64,000 nucleotides of DNA. It comes from Crocodylus rhombifer. Taxonomy: Eukaryota; Chordata; Crocodylia; Crocodylidae. Location: contig JAVSML010020768.1 of assembly GCA_038503035.1 (NCBI GenBank), forward strand, positions 1-64,000, written 5' to 3'. The notes beneath the pieces are model-generated. The model saw nothing but the letters and a program-made list of their open reading frames with translations, was not told the DNA's origin and did no database searches. This document shows positions 1 to 12,482 of the stretch, piece after piece. Numbering within the stretch: the first letter of the stretch is position 1; each line of letters begins with the position of its first letter. Position numbers and translations under genes: made by a program.

Positions 1-1490
1 GTCATTGCGGGACCCCTGGCGCGGCTCTATGAGCACTCGTGGTGCTCTGGCGAGGTGCCGGAGGACTGGAAGAGGGCTGATGTGGTCCCTATCTTCAAAA
101 AGGGAAAAAAAGAGGACCCGGGAAATTACAGGCCAGTTAGTCTTACCTCAATCCCGGGTAAGCTCTTTGAAAAAATTATCCTGGCACACATCCAGGAGGG
201 CCTTGCGGGGGAATGCATGCTCAGGGGCAACCAACATGGGTTCATCAGTGGCAGGTCTTGTCAGACCAACCTGGTGGCCTTTTACGATCAGGTCACCAAA
301 TCATTAGACGCAGGGGTTGCTGTGGATGTAGTCTTTCTGGACTTCCGGAAGGCTTTCGACACTGTCTCTCACCCTGTCCTCATCAAAAAGCTGGGAGACT
401 GTGGTGTCGATGCCCACACGGTCAAATGGGTCGCCAACTGGTTGGAGGGCCGCACCCAGAGGGTGGTAGTGGATGGGTTCTTCTCGACCTGGAAGGACGT
501 GGGCAGTGGGGTTCCGCAGGGCTCGGTCCTCGGGCCCGCACTGTTCAACATCTTCATCAGTGACTTGGATGAGGGGGTAGAAAGCACCCTGTTCAAGTTT
601 GCTGATGACACTAAGATGTGGGGGGATGTGGGTGCACTAGAAGGGTGCAATAGGCTACAAGCTGACCTTGACAGGTTGCAACGGTGGGCGGATGAGAATA
701 GGATGGGGTTTAACACTGATAAGTGCAAGGTGTTGCACATGGGGAGGAAGAACCGGCACCACACTTACAGGTTGGGGAACTCCCCTCTTGCCAGCATGGA
801 GACGGAAAAGGATCTTGGAGTCGTCATTGACTCCACGATGAACATGGGCCGGCAGTGTGGGGAGGCAGTCAAGAAGGCCAACCGTACCCTGTCCTGCATC
901 CACAGATGCATCTCGAGCAGGTCCAAAGAGGTGATCCTCCCCTTCTATGCGGCACTGGTCAGGCCGCAGCTGGAGTACTGCGTCCAGTTCTGGGCACCGC
1001 ACTTCAAGAGGGACGTGGACGATATGGAAAGAGTTCAGAGGAGGGCCACTCATATGATCAGGGGTCAGCAGGGCAGGCCTTATCAGGAGAGGCTACGGGA
1101 CCTGAACCTGTTTAGCCTCCACAAGAGAAGGTTAAGGGGGGACCTTGTGGCCTGCTACAAACTGGTCAGGGGGGATCAGCAGGTATTGGGGGAGTCCCTG
1201 TTCCCCCGTGCGCTGCCAGGAGTGACCAGGAATAACGGTCACAAGCGGCGGAGGGTAAGTTTAGATTAGATATTAGGAGGCGCTACTTCACAGTCAGGGC
1301 GGCTAGGGCCTGGAACCGGCTTCCAGGGGAAGTGATGCAGGCTCCTAGCCTGGGGATTTTTAAAAGGAAGTTAGATGAGCACCTTGCCGGGGTCATCTGA
1401 CCCCGGTGCTCTTTCCTGCCAAGGCAGGGGGTCGGACTAGATGATCTACCTAGGTCCCTTCCGACTCTAGCTACTATGAAACTATGAAAC
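1..1490 (+). mobile_element. CR1-family LINE, 3' part (copy 1)
   Basis: Non-LTR retrotransposon cut by the window start. The reading frame is open from base 1 to the TAG at 1267-1269 and encodes the ORF2 reverse transcriptase. Visible motifs are PGNYRPVSLTS, the FLDFRKAFDTVSH box, GVPQGSVLGP and the catalytic FADDTKMWGD box, followed by the thumb and C-terminal region (VRPQLEYCVQFW). A one-base frameshift near 1250-1260 moves the last ~45 codons into another frame, which ends with TGA at 1398-1400. The 3' untranslated tail is the classic CR1 end (GGTCGGACTAGATGATC, then two CTATGAAAC units, to about 1490). It sits in sense orientation inside an ECEL1 intron. It is nearly the same as the copy at 22.5-24.2 kb, so both are one fairly young subfamily. 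The endonuclease half would lie before base 1. Confidence 0.93.
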
Positions 1491-1946
1491 CCAGAGCCAG
1501 ACTCCCTGTCACACCTGGACACCTGCGTTCTTGCACACTCGTCCACATTTGGGGTGATGCACAAGAGCGGAAGACACACACACACATGCAGATGCATGCA
1601 CAGTGGCAGATGTGCACACACACGGAGCAGTGCACACACACATCTGGCCAGGGAGTGATGCCTGCTCCTGGACGTCCCCCTAGCCCCACTGCTGCTCCCC
1701 CAGCTGCACACCAGGGCCCCCCCGCCCACGCCCACGCCCCGCTCTGCACGGTGGCGGGAGACCCAAGTTCAGGCTAACGAACGGCACCGCAGCACCGGGC
1801 TGACGAGATCCTGCAGCGGGACGCTCGCAGCCCCAGGCGCGTGCCACGTGCCTGCAGGCAGGGGGGAGCACAGGGCACCCCCACCCCCGGGCCTGCGTCC
1901 GGCCTCCCCTCACTGGCGCCGCACCCTCATTACCTGCCGGCTGCAG
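1491..1946 (+). other. ECEL1: ECEL1 intron remainder with CA-rich repeat
   Basis: Sequence between the CR1 tail and the first visible ECEL1 exon. It holds an imperfect CA/TG-rich stretch at about 1574-1645 and GC-rich unique sequence, and it ends in a normal acceptor (GCCGGCTGCAG) at 1946. I see no exon here. Confidence 0.7.
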
Positions 1947-6345
<4,399 letters not shown>

Positions 6346-6590
6346 GGGGCACTCGCTCGGGGCTGCGGGGAGCGGGGGCACGGCCAGGGCGCAACGAGGT
6401 GGCACACGCAGCCCCCTCTGGGGACAGCCGGGACCCCCACACACAGCACCCCTGAGTGTGATGTGCACACGCAGCACCCCCAAGTGTGACACAAAGAGCA
6501 CCCGTAAGTGACACACAACCCACTCCGCATGCACCCACGCACACAGCATCCCTGGCTGTGACACGTGCACACACAGAGAAGCACTGACAT

Positions 6591-6622
<32 letters not shown>

Positions 6623-6825
6623 CCCCGGCAAGACACACCACCTCCTCAACCCCTGGCTCCCCATACACTGCCAGGACCCCTCATGCCACCCCACCCCCGC
6701 CCGACAGACACGATTCCCAGCCTACCACCACCCGCGTCACACAGCGCAGCTCCCCGTGGAGGTCTGGCACCCCCGCCCCTTGCACACCACCCCACGCCCG
6801 TCAGCACAGACACAACGGCTTGTTA
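6346..6825. repeat. Intergenic spacer with (CA)n microsatellite
   Basis: Space between the convergent 3' ends of ECEL1 and phosphatase A. It holds CA-rich degenerate sequence (about 6435-6590) and a pure (CA)n run at 6591-6619. No gene is seen in it. Confidence 0.8.
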
Positions 6826-6830
6826 GCATC

Positions 6831-6836
6831 TTTGTT
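6831..6836 (-). terminator. Possible variant poly(A) signal of phosphatase A (AACAAA)
   Basis: The minus strand reads AACAAA about 100 bases after the stop codon of phosphatase A. No AATAAA or ATTAAA is visible closer on that strand. Gene B has a canonical AATAAA at the matching distance (about 95 bases), which makes this variant the likely counterpart. Confidence 0.4.
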
Positions 6837-6936
6837 CAGGCCAGGAGGCCGCGCCCGAGACCCGGGGTGGCGGCTGCCTGCTCCCGCGTGCCCACGGCCG
6901 ACTCGGGCGGGGGCTGCGGTGGGGCCGCGGGTGGCG

Positions 6937-7199
6937 CTACGTCAGCACTGCCAGGAGGAGGGCAGCCAGCAGGGCGGGCAAGGGGCCGGCGCGGGCAGCC
7001 CCGGAGGCCTGCTTCAGGTTGCAGGCCTGGTAGGGGTCCAGGCAGGCGGCATAGGCCATGGCGTGGGCCACGTAGGTCTGCTCCTGCACGCCGTGGAAGA
7101 GGTGGGCCATGGGGCCCTTGGCCAGGATGGCGACGTCCTCCCCGCCGTGCGTCTCCGACTTCAGGGGCACGGCCGCCTGCTGCTTGTAGGTGTTGGCTT
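6937..7199 (-). CDS. ALPI: Phosphatase A last coding exon with GPI-anchor signal
   Basis: Encodes [18 protein letters not shown] with the last zinc-binding His, the crown/dimer region, the Cys pair ([10 protein letters not shown]), a small-residue stretch (QASGAARAG) suitable as the omega site, and the hydrophobic end [15 protein letters not shown] before TAG. Confidence 0.93.
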
Positions 7200-8508
7200 C
7201 TGTTGAGGGCAGAGGGGGCCGGAGCCGCTGCTGACCGCAGTGCCCTGCGGCCACCGCCGTCCCGGGCCCAGGCGCGCCTCCGCCCGCTCCCTGCCCGCGC
7301 CCGTACCGATAGGCTCGCGCAGGACATCGGGACGGCTGAGTCCCGCGACCGGGTAGCCGGGCCCGTTCCCGTAGAGGATGGATGTGTACCCCTTGCCGTC
7401 CGCAGCCTTGGAGGGCGCCGCGCCTGCGGGCGAAAGGCCAGGCCAGGGCTGAGCCCCCTTCCCCGCGCGCCCCGGGAGGCCCCGGCAGGGCTGCAGTGCC
7501 AGGCAGGCGAGGGGCACCGCCAGCCCAGCGGCTTCCCCACCCCCCAGCTTGTGCGCCGGGGGGCTGCCTGCCCCCGGGCATAGGGCCCGCTGCCAGCAAG
7601 GCTGGTGGCAGGCCCCGAGCCCAGGCCCCGCCGGGCCTGTGCGCGGCCTGCAGCGGGAGGCCCGGGCCCCAGGCACCGGGCAGGACACCGCGGCTCGCGC
7701 CTCCCGCACGGTACCGAAGATGGAGGAGCCGCGCAGCGTGTAGCCGCCGAAGCTGAAGACGTGCGAGTGGTCGGCCGTGACCACGGTGAGGGTCTTGGCC
7801 TCGTCTGTCAGCTCGCCGGCCCGCTGGATGGCCTGGTCAAACTGCACGGCCTCCGTCAGCGCCGCCTTGGCGACGCCGTCGTGGTGCCCGTGGTCGATCC
7901 TGCCTCGTGAGGGGATGCGGGGAAGGGGCGGAGGTGAGCGGGCGAGAGACCAGCGGACGGTGCCGGGGCCGCTCCCCGCCACCTCGCCCTCGGGGTCCCC
8001 CGCGCCGCAGCGCCCACGCCCTCCCAAGTGGCCCGAGACGGCGGCTGGGGCTCGCCGCTGCCAGGGCCACCGCGGCTGCTCGTCCCCAAGGCGGGGGAGC
8101 GCCGGCCCGCAGCTCGGGGCGTCCCTGCGCCCCAGGCAGGGAGGTCTCCCCGCCCCCCCGACGGCGGGGTCAGCCCGGGGCCCACGGCAGCTCTCCCGCC
8201 ACGGCCCCACTTATCTTCCACGAAGAGGTAGAAGCCCCTGGGGTTCCTGCTCAGGACCCTGATGGCCGCCTCCGTCATCTCGGCGAGGGACGGGTCCAGT
8301 ACCGTGTCGCGGTTCAGCTCATACTTCATGTCGACCGGCTCGAACAGGCCTGCGGGGCGTGCACACGCACACGCACGCGCACATACACATGCACGGACAC
8401 GCGCGCGCGCATAGACACGCACATGTGCACAGGTACATGTGCACACACGTGCACATACACCGGTGCACGGTCACGAGCATGCGCACGCATGGACAAGCGC
8501 GCGCCCAC

Positions 8509-8548
<40 letters not shown>

Positions 8549-11309
8549 GGGGTAGGGGCTGTCAGAACTTTAGACCCACAAAGCACCCTGGGAAACCCGT
8601 GCCCCAAAAATGAACCCACCCGAGAGGGGGCTGCGCCTGCAGCTCCCGGCCTGCAAAGCACTCTGGGAAAGGGGTGTGCAAATGGCCCGGGGGGCAGGGG
8701 CAGGAGGAGATGGCGGGCCTCCGCTCAGGCGCTGAGGCTGGAAGATGCTGCCCTGGCGCCGGGGGGCGGGGGCGAGGGGCGCGGGGGGTCGTTACCCATC
8801 AGGTGCGTCACGGCCGGGTCCTGGCTGGCGCGGATCAGATCCACTTTCTTCCACACATACCTGGCCCCCTGAGGAACCGGCCCGTGAGCCGGGCCGGTGC
8901 ACCCCGCGGGGCAAGGGGGCCCGTCGGCTCCCCCCAGCGTGGCGGTGCACACAGCCCCAGCGAGCCCCGGGCCCGGCCCGGCCTGGCACCCACCGGCCTG
9001 GCAGCCAGCCATTCAGCCACGAGGTCCCTGCCGTCCCTGCGCGTCCCGTTCTCCTTCGGGTACTCGGGGTCCGGCGTGCCAGAGGGAAACATGTACGTCC
9101 GCCCGCCCCCCAGGATCACCTGGCCACGAGAGCACGGTCAGACGCCTGCGCCTGGCCTCCGGCACGAGGGAGCAGAGGGCCAGGTGCCCTGGCGAGGGGC
9201 CGGCGCGGGCGTCCCCTGGCCCAGCCGGGCTCCCCTGGCGTGGCCCGCTCGCCTCCCGCCTCTCACCCGCCGGGGCGCTGAGGCAGCCCCACGGGGCAGG
9301 TGTGAGGCGGGTACCCCGGCCCAGCCCCGGCACTCACGTTGAAGTCCACGTGCTGGATGAGCTGCATGGCAATGTCCTTGCAGCCCTCGCGCTGGGCGTC
9401 CGGGGGCATGCTGGAGTCCGCGTACCAGTCCCGGTTGACGACGTGCGCATAGGTGCCGGCAGGCGACGCGTGCTGCACCCGCGTCGTGGTCACGATCCCC
9501 ACCGACTTCCCTGCCACGGGGGCCAGAGCCCGGGCATTCACCCTTGTAACCTCGGGGACCCAGCTCCCGGGCTCCTACCCCAGCCGCCCCTCGAACCCAG
9601 ACCCGGAGGCACCTGCTGCCACAGGGGAGCCGGAAGGGCTGTTCCCGAACCGGGCACCATGCCTGAGCGGGCAGCTTCGCCCTGGGCGCGGGCTGGCCCA
9701 CGCACGCTCCTGTCCCTTCAAGATGCCTCCCGCACCAGGTGCGGGCACAGGGGTCTCGGAGGGCCGGCCCCGCTTACCGGCCTGCCTGGCTCTCCGCAGC
9801 ACGGAGGTGACCTCATTGCCGGCCGTGGTGTTGCACTGCGAGTAGCGGGCGGCTGCGCTCAGCCCGATGGTCCCGTAGTTGCCCTTCACCCCGCACAGGT
9901 AGGCCGTGCCAGTGCCCGCGCTGTCTGGCACCTGCCGGTCCACGTTGTAGGTCTGCAGAGGCCGGGGCACGGGTTCAGGAAGGGGGAGGCAACACCCACC
10001 CCTCCCCCTGCCCCGGGGCCCAGGAGGTGGGGCTCGGGACCCCCAGCCTGGAGGGGCAAGAGCTGGCGGCCCAGCCTAGCCCGAGCAAGGAGCATCCTCG
10101 CCAGGGCCTCCTCTGCTCCAGCCTTGCAGATTACTGCCCCACCGGTGCTGCACGCTGCCCTGGGAGACGGCTGAGCTCTCCCCGCGCCGGCCAGCAGGAG
10201 AAGGGGCTCTGCCCCGCAGGCTGGAGCTAGCCACACGCCCTTCCCCGGCTCGGGGCGCCTCTCAGGGGCCAGGCAGCTGCTCCTGCGCCAGGGGCTGTAC
10301 GCTGCTCCCTGCTGAGGCACCTTGGAGAGTGCCACGTAGGGGAAGGTGTCCATGACGAGCGGCGTCTCGGGGCCCAGCTTGCCCTGGAGCTGCCCCTTCA
10401 GGATCCGCGTGGCCGTGATGGTGGGGACCCCCATCCCTGCAGGGGACACAGCACTCACACATCAAACCATCTCCTCCCAGCACTAGGAACATCACCTCCC
10501 AGCACCCCCGGGCTCGTACCCAGGGCCAAAACCCCCCACCCCCCACCCTGGCCACCTCAGGTTGCCGCCCTGATCACCGCAACATGGGTTGGGGGCTCTT
10601 GGGGCACCGGGACTGGCCGGAGGGTGCCCGCGGGGAGATGGCCCAGCTCTGAGCAATGGGACTCTGCAGGCAGAGCCGACCTGCACCCCCTCTGCAGGCC
10701 CTGGGGGGGACTCACCATCGCCGAGGAAGAGGATGAGGTTCTGGGCCAGGTAGTGCCTAGGCTGGAGGGCGAGGGCGGCCTGGATGGCTTTGGATGCCTG
10801 CTGGTTCCAGAACGAGGGATACTTCTCCTCCTCTTCAGGGGCACGTGGGGGACAGGGGATTAGCGCCAGCCACAGACCGCCCCCGCGGAAATGGAGCAGC
10901 CAGGGGTGGAAGGACCCTCAGGGTGGCCACTCCTGCCTCGTTAACTCTGCGCCACGCACAGCTAAGGAGCACTTGGCCGTCGGCAAAGCCACGTCTCCAG
11001 GGTGTGCCAGGCTGAGGCAGCCGTCAGGAAAGCCCCATCCCCAGACCTGAGGGCATGGGTGCCCTGCTGATCCCATTCCCACAACCCCGACGCGCATGCT
11101 GACACGTCGCCTGCTCTCCAGACCAACCCGAAGCCACTTGTGAGCCCAGTGCTTGGCCCACACCTGTGCCAGTGTCCCGAGGAGAAAGGCCCCGAGCTGC
11201 GCCAGGCTGGGGGAAGGAGGCTGGGGTTACCTGGGATGGTGATGTTAGAAATACAGCAGCAGCTGGCCCAGACCCCAGCCCAGAGCACGAGGAGCAGTGG
11301 ACACCGCAT
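6937..11309 (-). CDS. ALPI: Alkaline phosphatase, intestinal/placental type, gene A
   Basis: Minus-strand exons in transcription order: 11309-11231, 10832-10716, 10436-10321, 9952-9778, 9510-9338, 9119-8994, 8868-8796, 8349-8215, 7906-7715, 7423-7307, 7199-6937 (stop 6939-6937). They total 1566 bases, 521 aa. The enzyme hydrolyses phosphate monoesters at the cell surface as a GPI-anchored homodimer. Visible parts: signal peptide ([19 protein letters not shown]); LGDG with the metal-binding Asp; the catalytic serine motif [15 protein letters not shown] (Mg ligands); [12 protein letters not shown] (Glu, Asp and His ligands); [19 protein letters not shown] with the last zinc His; and a hydrophobic C-terminal tail typical of a GPI signal. 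The metal and catalytic residues I can place are all present. Exon sizes (117, 116, 175, 173, 73, 135, 192, 117) match those I recall for the mammalian family. Next to ECEL1 it sits in the ALPI position, but orthology to one mammalian paralogue cannot be settled here. The intron at 7907-8214 appears to be AT-AC. Confidence 0.94.
7715..7906 (-). CDS. ALPI: Phosphatase A exon 9, zinc ligands
   Basis: 192 bases. Encodes GGRIDHGHH, then a helix ([12 protein letters not shown]), [15 protein letters not shown] and RGSSIFG. It contains the Asp/His pair of the first zinc site and the Asp-His of the second. Donor GTACCG. Confidence 0.92.
7907..8214 (-). other. ALPI: AT-AC intron of phosphatase A (between exons 8 and 9)
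   Basis: On the minus strand the intron runs from ATAAGT (8214-8209) to CCCTCAC (ending at 7907), 308 bases. Joining 8215 to 7906 gives Val-Glu-Gly-Gly-Arg-Ile-Asp and a 192-base exon 9, as the family predicts. The GT-AG alternative (donor GTGGGG four bases later, acceptor GCAG ending at 7900) stays in frame but gives Glu-Asp-Lys-Ile-Asp. That loses one residue between two metal ligands and both conserved Gly. ATAAGT resembles the U2-type AT-AC class more than the U12 class (ATATCC). Confidence 0.75.
8215..8349 (-). CDS. ALPI: Phosphatase A exon 8
   Basis: 135 bases, from GLFEP to FVE plus the first base of a Gly codon. The final Glu corresponds to the Mg-binding Glu of the family (Glu311 in mature human placental numbering). 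The base after the exon begins ATAAGT, not GT. The acceptor CCCCGCAG lies directly beside a long TG-type repeat. Confidence 0.9.
8350..8548. repeat. Alternating purine-pyrimidine tract (CA/CG-rich) beside the exon 8 acceptor
   Basis: About 190 bases of mostly alternating CA, TA and CG dinucleotides, ending in a pure CA run at 8523-8548. As transcribed (minus strand) it is a UG-rich tract that stops only about 10 bases before the CAG acceptor of phosphatase A exon 8. Long CG/CA alternation can adopt Z-DNA. Confidence 0.9.
9778..9952 (-). CDS. ALPI: Phosphatase A exon 4, catalytic serine
   Basis: 175 bases. It carries VPDSAGTGT, matching the family signature in which Ser is phosphorylated during catalysis, followed by [14 protein letters not shown] and the conserved Cys pair region. 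Confidence 0.94.
11231..11309 (-). CDS. ALPI: Phosphatase A exon 1 (signal peptide)
   Basis: The start ATG is at 11309-11307. It encodes a 26-residue leader with a hydrophobic core and then ISNITIP, and splits a codon after one base (donor GTAACC). Exon 1 of gene B has the same coding length, 79 bases, which supports this start. Confidence 0.88.
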
Positions 11310-12079
11310 GCTGGGAGCGGGCAGGCTGCAGCCGGGACACCTTCAGGGACTCTGAATGTGCCGTGTGCCTACCCACCACCTGCCACGGGACTTTGGACCT
11401 GCATGTGATTGTGGAGCCTGCCTGCCCCGTGGGCATGACCAGGAGAGGATTTTACAGCTCTGGGAGCAGGGCCCACCCAGTGCCATCTGTGGGCAGCGAT
11501 TACAGAGCGCTGACTCGGCACTGCCCCGCGCACACCTGCAGGCACGAGGTCTGCTCCACACAGATGCACTGGCCAGCAGGGCCAGGTCAGGACCAAAGGG
11601 CATGGGCACGGCTTGGCTGGCAGGGGGCTGCAGGTCAGGGCTGAGGGGCACCGGCAAAGCCACTAGGAGGTGCAAAAGCCACCAAGCTGCTGCCCAACCT
11701 GCCCACGCACCCACCCCTTGGGGATGTGCCTTTTGGCCCCCGGAAGAAAAATCCCTCTGAACAGAAGGGGAGGAAGAGATGCTGGAGCACGCACAATACC
11801 CCGGGTCTGAGGGCTAATGCACGGCTTTCCAGTCGCCCTGCATCTCAGGGCAGTGGATGGGTGATGGCTGGTGAAGTGAACGGGCTACGGCAGGGGGTCC
11901 TGAGCACCCAGGACCAGCCGGAGCAGGGGAACAAAGGGCGGCCCCTCCAGCGTGGCAATCCAGGGACCCGGCTGAGCCCCTTCACCCCGCTGCCCCCATT
12001 CAGGCCTGCCCGGAGGCCTCCCCAGCCGCCTGGGGAGCACAGAGGGAGGGGGCAACAAAGCAGCAGTCAGCAGATCCTT
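11310..12079. other. Intergenic spacer between phosphatases A and B
   Basis: About 770 bases separating the start of gene A from the 3' end of gene B in a head-to-tail tandem. It must hold the gene A promoter. No clear TATA box is visible; the nearest AT-rich match on the minus strand is GTAAAATC around 11448-11460, about 140 bases upstream of the ATG, and is weak. No exon or repeat recognised. Confidence 0.6.
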
Positions 12080-12097
12080 CCTGGGGGCAGCAGGGGC

Positions 12098-12103
12098 TTT
12101 ATT
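12098..12103 (-). terminator. Phosphatase B poly(A) signal AATAAA
   Basis: The minus strand reads AATAAA 93 bases after the stop codon of gene B (TTTATT on the plus strand). The 3' untranslated region is therefore only about 110 bases. Confidence 0.85.
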
Positions 12104-12195
12104 ACAAAATTATATACATGGCAGGGCCTGAGGACACTTGGTCCCACCCGGGGTCCAGGTCCCGGGGGTCCCGGTGGGGCTGGCAGGACCTGCTC

Positions 12196-12482
12196 TCAGA
12201 CCCCCAGCAGGCGGGAGGCTGCAGCCAGGGCGAGCAGGCTGGGCAGGAGGAAGGGGGAGAGACCCGGGCTGCCGGATCTCCCTCTGGGCGCCAGGCACTC
12301 GGGACCTGTGTGGTAGGGCTCGAGGCATCCCGCGTAGGCCATGGCATGGGCGATGTAGTTCTGCTCCTGGATGCCGTGGAAGAGGTGGGCCATGGGGCCC
12401 TTGGCCATGACGGCCACGTCTTCGCCGGCGTGAGTCTCAGAGTCCAGGGGCACGGCTGCCTGCTGCCGGTAGTCTTTGTCCT
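12196..12482 (-). CDS. ALPI-like: Phosphatase B last coding exon with GPI-anchor signal
   Basis: Contains [11 protein letters not shown] (last zinc His), [13 protein letters not shown], and the Cys region [12 protein letters not shown]. It ends in a Gly/Ser/Pro/Arg-rich linker and a ~20-residue hydrophobic tail ([17 protein letters not shown]). The tail differs almost entirely from gene A, as is common for GPI signals. Confidence 0.92.

Noticed and set aside
7901..8210. GT-AG reading of the phosphatase A exon 8/9 intron
   Set aside because: In frame, but it gives Glu-Asp-Lys-Ile-Asp, loses both conserved Gly and shortens the spacing between two metal ligands. It also cannot be applied to gene B. 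Kept only as the alternative to test.
8355..8548. Repeat array considered as CRISPR-like
   Set aside because: It is dinucleotide microsatellite DNA without unique spacers, in a vertebrate intron.
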